Shown here piece by piece: positions 39,525 to 48,846 of a DNA stretch of 53,767 nucleotides. The stretch is from a virus. Under the pieces are notes generated by a model. It worked only from the letters and a program-made list of their open reading frames with translations, was not told the origin of the DNA and did no database searches. The position numbers and the translations under genes were made by a program. Numbering within the stretch: the first letter of the stretch is position 1; each line of letters begins with the position of its first letter. The DNA lies in the IMG/VR virus record IMGVR_UViG_3300021963_000162, positions 1 to 53,767 of that record; one strand, given 5' to 3'.

Positions 39525-42500
39525 TACAGTTTCCTCATTAAGTTATGCCAATACATTTGGTGAATGGATGGTTGCAACGGATGCTCTCATTAATGAGAAC
39601 AATATTCTTGCAACCGACAATTACACCAAAGATTCTGGTACACTTTACCTTAACGAATCAACAGCAGTAGCACTACAGACAACAGGTTCGGTTGTCATAC
39701 AAAAAGAATTGTTGGTTCAAGGTGTTGGTTCATCTGCAACAATCGAAAATAACTTAACTGTTGAAGGCCAAGTATATTTCTCCAACACTGAATTAGGTTT
39801 AACAAATGCCGGTCAGGCAAACATCAATGGTTTGTTGGTCGCAAGAGGAAGTGGTATAGGTTTATCTGTTTCTAATAGTGCTTATATTGGTGGCAACACT
39901 ACTATAAAATATGATACAATTACAAATAACTTACAAGCCAACTCAAGTGTAAATACTGCAACCTTATCAGTAACTGGTAATGTATATACAAATACATTAG
40001 AAGCAAATGCACACATCAGTGCAACCACAGTTTCTGCTTCAGATTTCACACATACACATTACTTGAGAGCTAATATATCCACATCTACAGTAACATCAGT
40101 TGTTTCTGGCACAGCATACGCAAATGTTTTGCAAGCCAATACTTCTACCAATACTGGTAATGCTTCCATAACTGGTACAGTTTATACAAAAAATTTACAA
40201 TCAAACACATCAGTTAATACCGCAACATTGTCTGTAACAGGGAATACATTTACGGATTTATTGCAAGCAAATAGTTCAGTTAATACCGCTAATGCTTCCA
40301 TAACTGGTACAGTTTATACAAATATATTGGAAGCCAATACTTCCACAAATACTGCAACAGCTTCCGTAACAGGTACAACATACACTGATATATTAGAAGC
40401 AAATACAATTGTAAGTACAGTTGATTTAACTGCATCTGGTGCAATCATTTCAGATACTTTAGAGTCAAATACATCTATTGATTCACCATATATTTCAACA
40501 ACTAATTTAAATAGTTCTGATATTGTTTATGCAAATGTGTTACAAGCAAATACATCTACAAATACCAGTAATGCTTCTGTAACTGGAACTGTTTATACAA
40601 AAAATTTGCAAGCAAACAATACAGTTAACACTTCAACAATCTCTGTTACAAATGAAACTATAACTAATGTTTTAAGAGCTAATAGTAGTGTTGGTGCTGT
40701 TGATGTTCTTGGCACAAATATCACTGCCAATACAGTTGTAACTACACCAAAAATTACAATCACTGAGTTGATTGATGCGAATAATGCCAACTTGTTTGTA
40801 AACAACATAACATCTGAAGGCCAATTTTCTATTGGTGGTAATTTTGTTGTTAGAGGAACAACAGTTTATACCTCAGATTCATTTGCATTGAATTCTGACA
40901 TAGACCAAGCGGCAGATGCTGAGTACACAGTAGACCGTGGTGTCACAGGTACAGATGCTTCCATTCGTTGGAAAGAAACATCAAAGTATTTTGATATTAA
41001 AAATGTAACAAGCGGTATATATTACAGAATTCTTACAAATGAGCATTTAGATTCTACATTAACTTCTACAAGTACAACATCAGTTGCAACAGCCAGTGCG
41101 GCGAACAATCTGAATAATATTATAACCGCAGCAAATACATTCTTACAATCTGCGGTTGTTGCTGCTGGAAGTTATGCAAACTCATCGTTTGTTAAAGCCA
41201 ATTCAGCATTTGATGCTGCAAACAATGTTGGTCCACAAATTGCACCAACATTTACTAAGGCCAATTCTGCCTATGCACAAGCTAACACATCATCAAATAC
41301 ATTTGTTGGAACAACAGGTTCAGTTACTCCAAACGGTGGTGTAGTATCATTTACAAGTAACAATGGTGTTACTGTTGTTGCAACGACTGCTAATAATTTT
41401 GCAATCAGTACACCACAAGACTTACAAACAACTGCAAATGTAACATTTGCAAGATTACAATTAACTAATGCATTACCTATTAATCAAGGTGGTACTGGTG
41501 CAACATCAGCAACAGGTGCATTAACAAACTTGTTACCAACTGGTACAACCGCAGGTTATGTTCTAACAACTGGTGGTCCAGGTAACTTCTCTTGGGCTGC
41601 ACCAACAGGTGGTGGTGATGGCGGTACCGCACCAGGAACAACAATCAATTCTACAAGATTGACCTATTATGGTGATGATGCAAATACAAAATTCACCACA
41701 CCAACATTCAATAACACAACACAATTGAGAGCATACATTAATGGTTTGCGTCAATTTGAAGGCAATTATTCCGCAAATAGTTCAAACTCAACTATTATTT
41801 TCACTGAAGCACCAGATCCTGGTGATGAAATTTTGATTGAAGTTGATGGATATATTTTAAATCCATATTATGCAAACAATATTACATTTACTGCACCTTT
41901 TGGTAGCATTATTGGTTCTGCTAATACTATTCAATTGGCAATACAAGACTTAGAAACTAGAAAAGCTCCATTATCTGGAGGTGAATTTACTGGTACAGTT
42001 TATGGTTTAACAGCAGCAACAACTACAAATGATAACACATTTGCAACAACGGAATTTGTTAATAACCTATTAGGTTCTAGTCAAACATTTTCAATTAACA
42101 CTTCTGGTAATGCAGGATCAGTAACGAATGGTGTTTATAACAACGGCAGTTATTCTAATCCTTCTTGGATTACATCACTTGCAACCAGTAAACTTACTGG
42201 TACAATTTCTGCAACACAATTAGCATCAACAACTGTCACAGCAGCATCAAATGGTTCTGCAACTCATGTTCCTCGTTTCACAGTTGATGCACAAGGTCGT
42301 TTAACTTCTGCAAACTCTGTTGCAATTGCAATTTCTTATTCTGCTGTTTCTGGTTTGGCCACATCGGCAACTACAGATACAACCAATGCAAGTAATATTA
42401 CTACTGGTACATTGAATACTGCAAGATTAGGAACAACACAAGATGTTCAATTTGCAAACACATATGCGAAAGAAATAACTTCAAATACATCATCCACATC

Positions 42501-43242
42501 AGGTACTTTCTTCTTTGGTGATAGAAGTAAATTCATAAGATTTGATGGCACAAATTATTTAATGCCAGGTGCAAACCTATTTTCAAATGGAACACAAGTT
42601 GTTACTAATACAGGTACTTGGGGTATTAATATTTCAGGCAAAGCAGCAACTGCTGGTAATGCTGACACAGTAACTAATGGTGTATATACATCTGGCGCAA
42701 CACTTTCAAATGCATTTTATTTTACTTCAGGATTGTCAGTAGGATCAACATCAATATCAGGCAATCTTATTGCTTTGGGTAGTTCAACAACAGCTGCAAC
42801 CATGACTTTTAGAAGAAGTGATTTGTCTTCAGTAAATATGGGTTTAGATACTGATGGTACATTCCGTTTAGGTGGTGGAACTGACGGGGCAACCACTTAT
42901 AGATTTACTTCAGATACATCAGGTAACTTCGTTTCAAGAGGTAATGTAACGGCATACTCTGATGAACGAAACAAAACTAATTGGCAAGTTCTTCAGAATA
43001 ATTTTGTAGAAGAACTTGCTAAAGTTAAATCTGGTACCTATGATAGAGTTGATACAGGTGAAACTCAAGTTGGTGTTGGTGCTCAATCATTACAAAAACT
43101 TATGCCAGAAGCAGTTATGTCTGATGCAGAAGGCAATCTTTCTGTTGCATATGGTAATGCTGCATTAGCCGCATGTGTTAAAATGGCACAAAAAATTGTA
43201 GAACTAGAAGCCAAGATTGAAGAATTGACCAAAGGAAAATAA
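39517..43242 (+). CDS. long tail fibre with C-terminal S74 chaperone domain
   Basis: A 1241-residue fibre. Residues 135-400 contain 22-residue repeats such as NASITGTVYT-x-x-LQANTS. Around 410-500 are beta units with WKETSKYFDIKNVTSGIY. NSAY-type units follow, then QGGTGATSATGALTNLLPTG and a VPRFTVDAQGRLTSANSV unit. From about residue 1147 a Peptidase_S74-type intramolecular chaperone begins: YSDERNKTNWQVL, GVGAQSLQKLMPEAV, LSVAYGNAALAACV and a terminal coiled coil. Such domains trimerise the fibre and cut themselves off; the Ser-Asp of YSDERNK is the usual cleavage site. Likely a main tail fibre. Confidence 0.8.
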   Translation: MANTVSSLSYANTFGEWMVATDALINENNILATDNYTKDSGTLYLNESTAVALQTTGSVVIQKELLVQGVGSSATIENNLTVEGQVYFSNTELGLTNAGQANINGLLVARGSGIGLSVSNSAYIGGNTTIKYDTITNNLQANSSVNTATLSVTGNVYTNTLEANAHISATTVSASDFTHTHYLRANISTSTVTSVVSGTAYANVLQANTSTNTGNASITGTVYTKNLQSNTSVNTATLSVTGNTFTDLLQANSSVNTANASITGTVYTNILEANTSTNTATASVTGTTYTDILEANTIVSTVDLTASGAIISDTLESNTSIDSPYISTTNLNSSDIVYANVLQANTSTNTSNASVTGTVYTKNLQANNTVNTSTISVTNETITNVLRANSSVGAVDVLGTNITANTVVTTPKITITELIDANNANLFVNNITSEGQFSIGGNFVVRGTTVYTSDSFALNSDIDQAADAEYTVDRGVTGTDASIRWKETSKYFDIKNVTSGIYYRILTNEHLDSTLTSTSTTSVATASAANNLNNIITAANTFLQSAVVAAGSYANSSFVKANSAFDAANNVGPQIAPTFTKANSAYAQANTSSNTFVGTTGSVTPNGGVVSFTSNNGVTVVATTANNFAISTPQDLQTTANVTFARLQLTNALPINQGGTGATSATGALTNLLPTGTTAGYVLTTGGPGNFSWAAPTGGGDGGTAPGTTINSTRLTYYGDDANTKFTTPTFNNTTQLRAYINGLRQFEGNYSANSSNSTIIFTEAPDPGDEILIEVDGYILNPYYANNITFTAPFGSIIGSANTIQLAIQDLETRKAPLSGGEFTGTVYGLTAATTTNDNTFATTEFVNNLLGSSQTFSINTSGNAGSVTNGVYNNGSYSNPSWITSLATSKLTGTISATQLASTTVTAASNGSATHVPRFTVDAQGRLTSANSVAIAISYSAVSGLATSATTDTTNASNITTGTLNTARLGTTQDVQFANTYAKEITSNTSSTSGTFFFGDRSKFIRFDGTNYLMPGANLFSNGTQVVTNTGTWGINISGKAATAGNADTVTNGVYTSGATLSNAFYFTSGLSVGSTSISGNLIALGSSTTAATMTFRRSDLSSVNMGLDTDGTFRLGGGTDGATTYRFTSDTSGNFVSRGNVTAYSDERNKTNWQVLQNNFVEELAKVKSGTYDRVDTGETQVGVGAQSLQKLMPEAVMSDAEGNLSVAYGNAALAACVKMAQKIVELEAKIEELTKGK
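40130..40650 (+). repeat. 22-residue (66-base) repeats in the long fibre
   Basis: Units such as TSTNTGNASITGTVYTKNLQ and SVNTANASITGTVYTNILEA recur every 22 residues. A 32-base word is identical at 40159-40190 and 40291-40322, exactly two periods (132 bases) apart. The pattern of alternating Thr/Val/Asn suggests a beta-solenoid shaft. Confidence 0.75.
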
Positions 43243-43245
43243 TAA

Positions 43246-44601
43246 ATGACAACAAAAGTAACACCTTCGATGTTGGCCAATACGGCCGTAACAAGAGGTA
43301 CATATGGTGGTGCAACTGTCATACCAGTTGTTACTGTTGACCAACAAGGTAGGTTGACATATGCAGCCAATGCCACACCAAGTATTGCTAACACACAAAT
43401 TACTGGTAAAATTATTGCAACACAATTAGCAAACACAACCGTAACAGCAGGTTCTTATGGTTCACCAACTGCTTATCCAGTTATTTCTGTTGATGCTCAA
43501 GGTCGTGTCACAGGTGTAACAACACAAACTGTTACTACAGTTACCAATCAGACAACTTTTGGTGTTACATTAGAGTATGAATATTTTAATGGTACTGGTT
43601 CACAAACAATTTTCAACTTGTCTCGTTCAGTTTCTAGTGCAAATACAATTGGCATATATGTAAATGGAACCAAACAATATCCAACCATATTTTCAGCAAC
43701 AGGTGCTCAATTAACATTCACAATTGCACCGCCAGCTGGTACCAATAATGTGGTCGTAGAATATGTGATTCAACCAGGTGCTGTTGCACTTATAGACAGT
43801 GTTGCGGATACATCTGGTGTTTCTGATGGTCGTGCAGCAACACCAAACGCAGTTAAAAAAGCATATGATACAGGTATTGCAGCAGGTTCTTATGCCAATG
43901 CAGCATTCACTAAAGCAAACACCGCTTCATCACTATCAGGAAATGTTATTGGTGGACAAACAGGCACCGTGTTATATCAAAAAGGTACTGACCAAACCGG
44001 ATTCACAACAGTTGGCACAGCAGGTTATGTATTAACAAGTGGTGGTGCAGGCGCTCCAGTTTGGACTGCACAAACTTCTATGTTTGTTGCAAATTCATCA
44101 TATGCTACTACTGCTGGTTCTGCTGGCAGTGCTACTACAGCTGATAGTGCAACAACAGCAACAACAGCAACAACAGCAAATGGATTAAATACAAGTAACA
44201 ATTATCAAGTTAATTCTCTAGGTGTTGGTACTGCTGCATCAGGAACTGCTGGTGAAATTCGTGCAACAAACGATATCACTGCTTACTATACATCTGACAT
44301 TAGATTCAAACAAAATGTTCGTTCTATTCCAAATGCACTAGATACAGTCGATGCAATTGGTGGTAAATTGTTTGATTGGACTGACGAATATATTGATAGT
44401 CGTGGTGGTGAAGATGGTTACTTTGTTCGTAGAGAAGATTTTGGTGTTATTGCGAATGATGTACAGGCAGCATTTCCAATTGCCGTCAGAACAAAACCAA
44501 ACGGTACACTTGCAGTTGATTATGAAAAATTATGTGCGTTAGCATTTGAAGCCATCAGAGAATTGAAAGCGGAAATTGCAGAAATTAAAGGAAAAATGTA
44601 A
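43246..44601 (+). CDS. tail fibre protein with C-terminal S74 chaperone domain
   Basis: A 451-residue fibre protein. Two N-terminal units share G-T/S-Y-G-x-P-V-x-(T/S)-VD-x-QGR-x-T (residues 17-90). A middle module (YFNGTGSQTIFNLSRSVSSA, near 110-175) resembles fibre head domains that occur in other genes here. NSAY-like and Ala/Thr-rich stretches lead to an S74-type chaperone from about residue 347: YTSDIRFKQNVRSIPNALDT, REDFGVIANDVQAAFPI, LAVDYEKLCALAFEAIRELK. It lies four bases after the long fibre and shares repeats with the next gene. Confidence 0.78.
   Translation: MTTKVTPSMLANTAVTRGTYGGATVIPVVTVDQQGRLTYAANATPSIANTQITGKIIATQLANTTVTAGSYGSPTAYPVISVDAQGRVTGVTTQTVTTVTNQTTFGVTLEYEYFNGTGSQTIFNLSRSVSSANTIGIYVNGTKQYPTIFSATGAQLTFTIAPPAGTNNVVVEYVIQPGAVALIDSVADTSGVSDGRAATPNAVKKAYDTGIAAGSYANAAFTKANTASSLSGNVIGGQTGTVLYQKGTDQTGFTTVGTAGYVLTSGGAGAPVWTAQTSMFVANSSYATTAGSAGSATTADSATTATTATTANGLNTSNNYQVNSLGVGTAASGTAGEIRATNDITAYYTSDIRFKQNVRSIPNALDTVDAIGGKLFDWTDEYIDSRGGEDGYFVRREDFGVIANDVQAAFPIAVRTKPNGTLAVDYEKLCALAFEAIRELKAEIAEIKGKM
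43339..43367 (+). repeat. 29-base identity shared with the next fibre gene
   Basis: This 29-base stretch is identical to 44724-44752 in the adjacent fibre gene; both encode the DQQGRLTYAA part of the fibre unit. Such direct repeats are potential sites for fibre-domain exchange or deletion. Confidence 0.8.
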
Positions 44602-45761
44602 TGTCATTTAATCAGTTAGACTTTTCTTATTTGACAGGTAATGTATCTGCCAGCCAAATTGCAAACACAGCAGTAACACCAGGAACATATGGTGGTGTTG
44701 GTGTTGCACCAGTAATCACAGTAGACCAACAAGGTAGGTTGACATATGCAGCTAATGCTTCTCTGACACTTTCAAATACAAGTATCAGTGGTTTGATTAC
44801 CAATGCACAAATCGCAAGTGTTGCTACATCTAAATTAACTGGCAATATTTCATCAAGTCAGTTGGCAAATACAACAGTCACACCAGGAACATATGGCGGT
44901 TCAGGTAAAGTATCCGTTGTAACTGTAGACCAACAAGGTCGTATTACAACTGCTGCAAATGTTGCTTTAAGTAACACTGATATTATCAGTGCTTTAGGTT
45001 ACACACCAATATCAGCAGATGGTGGTGGAAGTTATTCAGGTCCCCGTTATCAATTATTTCAATCAGGTGGAACATTTACTGTACCTGCTGGTGTTTCAAG
45101 TGTTAAAGTTACCCTTTGGGGTGGCGGAGGCGGTGGTGGCGGTGGTACATATGGTGCTGGCGATACACGATATGGCGGCAACGGTGGCAATGGCGGTGCA
45201 GGACAAGCAATCGTATCTGGTCTTACACCAGGATCAACCATAAATGTCACAGTCGGTGCCGGCGGTGATGGTGGTTATGCGTCTAGTGCAGGTAGAATCC
45301 AAGGTTATAACGGTGGTTCCAGTTCATTCGGTAATTATGTTGTTGCATCTGGTGGTGTTGGCGGTACATTACGCAGTTCAAGTAATTTACCACCACCGTC
45401 AAATGGTGATGTTTATGTTACTGGTGCTGTACTATTATCTAAATTCTCACCAATTGGAGCAGGTACTGTTGGCAGTGTAGATATTCAACTAGGTGCTGGC
45501 GGTGCAGGCGGCGGCGGTCTTTCTGGCGGTGGTGCTGGTGGTACAGGTAACGGCACATTGACAAATTTAGGTGGTACAATCACCTGCGGATTAGGATTTG
45601 CAGGTTCAAGTTCAACATCAAATAATGCAACTGGTGGTGCAGGTGGTGGTATTTCAGGAGGTGCTGGTGGAAATGGACAAACATTATCAGTTGCACCAAA
45701 TACTGGTGTTGCTGGTGGTGGCGGAGGCGGTGGCGGCGGTGGTGTATTCGTTGAGTGGTAA
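44601..45761 (+). CDS. fibre protein with glycine-rich tip
   Basis: A 386-residue protein starting with TAATG overlap. Residues 1-125 contain two G-T-Y-G/VDQQGR units and a YLTGNVSASQIANTAV-type repeat. Residues 150-170 (FQSGGTFTVPAGVSSVKVTL) begin a glycine-rich domain, WGGGGGGGGGTYG and others, that ends GGGGGGGGGGVFVEW. The type is the same as in the genes at 3240 and 4145: a polyglycine tip on a fibre shaft. Probably a third receptor-binding tip. Confidence 0.77.
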   Translation: MSFNQLDFSYLTGNVSASQIANTAVTPGTYGGVGVAPVITVDQQGRLTYAANASLTLSNTSISGLITNAQIASVATSKLTGNISSSQLANTTVTPGTYGGSGKVSVVTVDQQGRITTAANVALSNTDIISALGYTPISADGGGSYSGPRYQLFQSGGTFTVPAGVSSVKVTLWGGGGGGGGGTYGAGDTRYGGNGGNGGAGQAIVSGLTPGSTINVTVGAGGDGGYASSAGRIQGYNGGSSSFGNYVVASGGVGGTLRSSSNLPPPSNGDVYVTGAVLLSKFSPIGAGTVGSVDIQLGAGGAGGGGLSGGGAGGTGNGTLTNLGGTITCGLGFAGSSSTSNNATGGAGGGISGGAGGNGQTLSVAPNTGVAGGGGGGGGGGVFVEW

Positions 45762-45778
45762 ACTCTATTCCATTATTA

Positions 45779-45785
45779 CTAAATA
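45779..45785 (+). promoter_or_regulatory. candidate late promoter (CTAAATA)
   Basis: CTAAATAATGG lies 18 bases after the fibre stop and 29 bases before the gene at 45815. The position is intergenic and the distance to the start is like that at 16955. Confidence 0.45.
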
Positions 45786-45814
45786 ATGGATAACAATTTT
45801 AACAGTAAAAAACC

Positions 45815-46159
45815 ATGGCAGCTGGATATCAAGAATTATTTTTGGAACAAGGTACCGATTTTGTCACATCAATAACATTAGATGATGCAAACGGTAATCC
45901 TTTTGACTTAACTGATTTCGTTGCTAAAGGCCAAATCAGAAAATCATATTATTCCACCAATACAACCGGTGAATTTATAATTACTATTATTGAACCAGAA
46001 ACAGACGGAACAATATCTTTAGGTATTAGTTCTGCTAACACAGCAAACATACCAGCAGGACGATATGTATATGATGTTGCTATTAAAAGTTCATCAAATA
46101 ATGTGACTAGAGTTTTAGAAGGAATTGTAAACGTTTTGCCTAGAGTTACTGTATTTTAA
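45815..46159 (+). CDS. small fibre/baseplate-associated beta protein
   Basis: A 114-residue beta-rich protein beginning MAAGYQELFLEQGTDFVTSI. The segment ITLDDANGNPFDLTDFVAKG with QIRKSYYSTN and the ending GRYVYDVAIKSSSNNVTRVL is typical of small immunoglobulin-like domains of phage receptor-binding modules. No signal peptide. It begins the last run of small structural genes, after a candidate late promoter. A partner is not known. Confidence 0.65.
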   Translation: MAAGYQELFLEQGTDFVTSITLDDANGNPFDLTDFVAKGQIRKSYYSTNTTGEFIITIIEPETDGTISLGISSANTANIPAGRYVYDVAIKSSSNNVTRVLEGIVNVLPRVTVF

Positions 46160-46168
46160 GGGTCTACT

Positions 46169-46702
46169 ATGACTAGAGTAACAGTAAATGCGCCAACTAC
46201 AATCAAAGTACGCACTGGTAGTCAACAGACAACCACGAAGGTACAATCAATCAATTACGGAACAACTAAATTAGCAGATGCTTCCGACTTAAGAATACCA
46301 CCATTCTCTCGTACTGGTGATTTTGTTGCGTACAATGCAAACACAAATGGGTTTGAAGTCACTCCAACACCAAAAATAAATGGTGATTTAGTTCCATCTG
46401 AAAATGAACTGTATGATTTAGGTGCACCAGATATGCGTTTTAAGTCTTTGTTTCTAAGTGGCAATACAATTACACTAGGAACAATGGCCATTAAAGCTGA
46501 TGCAACATCAGGTTCTATTGCATTTGTACCTCCAACTTCAATTGATGTTCCACATCCAACAGCAATCGTTATTACACAACAAGGTGGTATTACAACCGCA
46601 AATACAACTGATGGTGTATTGAATCCTGTTGTATTGCAACAAGTTATATCAAATTCAGTATCATATGTTGCCTTTACTGGTTCTGATTCAGGGTTCTTTT
46701 AA
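46169..46702 (+). CDS. fibre-associated structural protein
   Basis: A 177-residue protein beginning MTRVTVNAPTTIKVRTGSQ. Residues 35-60 (LADASDLRIPPFSRTGDFVA) and the LYDLGAPDMRFKSLFLSGNT segment (near 90-110) are common in aquatic phage fibre proteins. The remainder is beta-rich and ends VAFTGSDSGFF. The stop overlaps the next start (TAATG). It is likely a fibre shaft or collar domain. Confidence 0.65.
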   Translation: MTRVTVNAPTTIKVRTGSQQTTTKVQSINYGTTKLADASDLRIPPFSRTGDFVAYNANTNGFEVTPTPKINGDLVPSENELYDLGAPDMRFKSLFLSGNTITLGTMAIKADATSGSIAFVPPTSIDVPHPTAIVITQQGGITTANTTDGVLNPVVLQQVISNSVSYVAFTGSDSGFF

Positions 46703-46911
46703 TGGCAAATACAACAATTCAGATATTAAGGTCATATGCTAACACGGCACCATTAAGTTTGGCTGACGGTGAATTGGCATATTCTTTTGTATCGAATCAA
46801 CTTTTCATTGGTAATAGTAATAATGCGGTTATACCTGTTGCAGGTAACGGATACATTACACAAATTGTTACAGAAACATTACCCGTAGAATTTGACGGCG
46901 GCAGTTTTTAA
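46702..46911 (+). CDS. mini fibre protein (N-module plus DGGSF end)
   Basis: A 69-residue protein. It begins MANTTIQILRSYANTAPLSL and contains ADGELAYSFVSNQLFIG, the same module that starts the genes at 46957 and 49500. It ends in DGGSF, like the neighbouring products. It therefore looks like a minimal fibre with only the N-terminal module and the end tag, perhaps derived by deletion, or a capping protein in its own right. Confidence 0.7.
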   Translation: MANTTIQILRSYANTAPLSLADGELAYSFVSNQLFIGNSNNAVIPVAGNGYITQIVTETLPVEFDGGSF

Positions 46912-46917
46912 TAAATA
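46911..46917 (+). promoter_or_regulatory. candidate late promoter (ATAAATA)
   Basis: ATAAATA begins at the last base of the mini-gene stop and lies 39 bases before the gene at 46957. AAGGAAGAG follows as ribosome site. Confidence 0.45.
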
Positions 46918-46956
46918 CAGGATAATTATAACATCTAACCCTTATAAGGAAGAGAA

Positions 46957-48804
46957 ATGGCAAATACATCAATTTTAATTAAACGTTCTAGTAGTACAGG
47001 ACGTCCTAGTTCACTGAAAGCTGGTGAATTAGCGTATTCATACCAATCAAATACGTTATTTTTTGGTACAGCTGACGGTACTGGTGCCTTTAATATTGGT
47101 GGCCAATTCTATACATCCACTGTAGATTCTGCAACCGCAGCTAATGTTGCCTCAACATTAGTTAAACGGGATGAGAATAACGGTTTCTTTGGTGCATTAT
47201 ATGGTAACGCAAATAGTGCTACCAAATTATTAACCTCAAGAAACTTTGACATTTCAGGTGGTGATATTACTGCCTCAGCAGTTGGTTTTGATGGTACCGC
47301 TGCTGTTACATTAAATGCCTCTCTTAATACAGTTTCTGGTCTAAGTGCCGGCGTATATGGTGGTGCATCAGTTGTACCTATTGTTACTGTTGCAGCAAAC
47401 GGCCGTATTATGGCCATTGCCAACTCAACTACAATCTCTACTGCGTTGGGTATTGCTGGTGATTCTGGTACAGACACAGTTAACCTTGCATCCGACACAC
47501 TAACAGTTGCTGGCGGCGCAGGTTTAACATCAGCAGTTACAGATAACACAATTACAATTAATGTTGATAACACTGTTGTTCGTGCAAATACTGCTTCTTT
47601 GAATCAAACTATTGATGGTAACCTAACCGTCAGTGGTAACTTGAATGTTCTTGGTACAGAAACTATTGTTAATGTAAGCACATTCGAAGTTACCGACCCA
47701 TTAATTTACTTGGCTGGCGGAAACTATGTAAGTGATGCAGTCGATATTGGTTTTGTTGGTAACTACAACAACGGTTCTGCTAACCTACATGCCGGTTTGA
47801 TTCGTCATGCAGGTGATAAAGACTTCTACATTTTTGACAGTTACAATGTTGAACCAGATAGTAATGTTATTGACATTTCAGGTAATGGTTTCCATGTTGC
47901 AAACTTACATGCAAACATACTTGCTACAGCAATCACAACATCTACATTAGAAGTTTCTACTGTTGCAAAAATTGCTGAGTTGCAATTAACTACAGATTTA
48001 GCAGTATCACAAGGTGGTACTGGCGCAAGTTCATTCACAAATGGTGCAATTCTTATTGGTTCTGGAACAGGTGCATTATCAACACTTGCAAACAGCACAT
48101 ATACTGCAACAGGCAGTGGCGCATCAAACAGTACAGTTTCTTCTTTGACTGTTGACGATTATGGTCGTGTGACTGCTGCAACATTCAGTTCAATTTCCGG
48201 TCTAACAGTCAGCCAAGGTGGTACAGGACAATCTTCATTTACTGCTGGTCAATTAGTTATTGGTGATGGCACCAGCGGATTGAAACAGATTGCTAATGCA
48301 GGTTATACATTAACTGGTACATTAGGTGCTGCTAAGACAATTACTTCTCTAACAGTTGATGACTATGGTCGTGTAACAGCCGCAACTGCTGCTGACATTT
48401 CCGGTCTAACAGTATCACAAGGCGGTACTGGTGCATCATCATTGTCTGCTGGCCAGATGTTGGTTGGCAATGGTACTGGTGCAATTCAAACAGTTGCTAA
48501 TGTTACTTACACATTGACTGGTACATTAGGTGCTGCAAAGACAATCACATCATTGACTGTTGACGCATACGGCCGTGTAAGTGCTGCAACTGCTTCAGAT
48601 ATCTCTGGATTGACTGTTGCACAAGGCGGTACAGGTGCTTCTACATTTACTACAAACGGTATCGTTTATGGTTCAGGCACAAGTGCAATGGGTGTTACTG
48701 CTGCGGCCGGTACATCAGACCAAACATGGTCTAACCAGATACTTACAACAACCAATGCAGGTGTTCCAGTATGGACAACAACACTTGATGGAGGTCAATT
48801 CTAA
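46957..48804 (+). CDS. tail fibre with 68-residue repeats
   Basis: A 615-residue fibre. N-terminal module: MANTSILIKRSSSTG and SLKAGELAYSYQSNTLFFG. Residues 75-215 are beta-rich with NGFFGALYGNANSATKLLT. A shaft follows around 220-300 (SGNLNVLGTETIVNVSTFEV, DPLIYLAGG). Residues 345-565 contain four repeats of exactly 68 residues, each with LTVSQGGTG, G-x-GT, YTLTGTLGAAKTI and VDDYGRVTAAT. The protein ends LDGGQF. It is a likely tail fibre or tip; repeats may permit length variation. Confidence 0.77.
   Translation: MANTSILIKRSSSTGRPSSLKAGELAYSYQSNTLFFGTADGTGAFNIGGQFYTSTVDSATAANVASTLVKRDENNGFFGALYGNANSATKLLTSRNFDISGGDITASAVGFDGTAAVTLNASLNTVSGLSAGVYGGASVVPIVTVAANGRIMAIANSTTISTALGIAGDSGTDTVNLASDTLTVAGGAGLTSAVTDNTITINVDNTVVRANTASLNQTIDGNLTVSGNLNVLGTETIVNVSTFEVTDPLIYLAGGNYVSDAVDIGFVGNYNNGSANLHAGLIRHAGDKDFYIFDSYNVEPDSNVIDISGNGFHVANLHANILATAITTSTLEVSTVAKIAELQLTTDLAVSQGGTGASSFTNGAILIGSGTGALSTLANSTYTATGSGASNSTVSSLTVDDYGRVTAATFSSISGLTVSQGGTGQSSFTAGQLVIGDGTSGLKQIANAGYTLTGTLGAAKTITSLTVDDYGRVTAATAADISGLTVSQGGTGASSLSAGQMLVGNGTGAIQTVANVTYTLTGTLGAAKTITSLTVDAYGRVSAATASDISGLTVAQGGTGASTFTTNGIVYGSGTSAMGVTAAAGTSDQTWSNQILTTTNAGVPVWTTTLDGGQF
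48011..48690 (+). repeat. four 204-base direct repeats in the fibre gene
   Basis: The AAGGTGG/AAGGCGG word that encodes QGGTG occurs at 48011, 48215, 48419 and 48623, exactly 204 bases apart. Long parts of the units are nearly identical between copies two and three, including GGTACATTAGGTGCTGC. The strict period keeps the reading frame (68 residues). Confidence 0.85.
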
Positions 48805-48846
48805 CTTGACTATATAATTAATTATTCTACATAATAGGAGTTTGAA

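Noticed and set aside
45059-45250. Minus-strand proline-rich frame opposite the third glycine-rich tip
   Set aside because: Antisense of GGT/GGC runs, no ribosome site, inside a well-supported fibre gene.
47109-47573. Minus-strand frame of 154 codons in the repeat fibre gene
   Set aside because: Shadow of Ala/Thr/Gly-rich codons; no start signal; plus-strand fibre is certain.
48813-48818. TATAAT before the coiled-coil gene as a sigma70 promoter
   Set aside because: No -35-like box at 16-18 bases upstream; TTGAC lies only two bases away.
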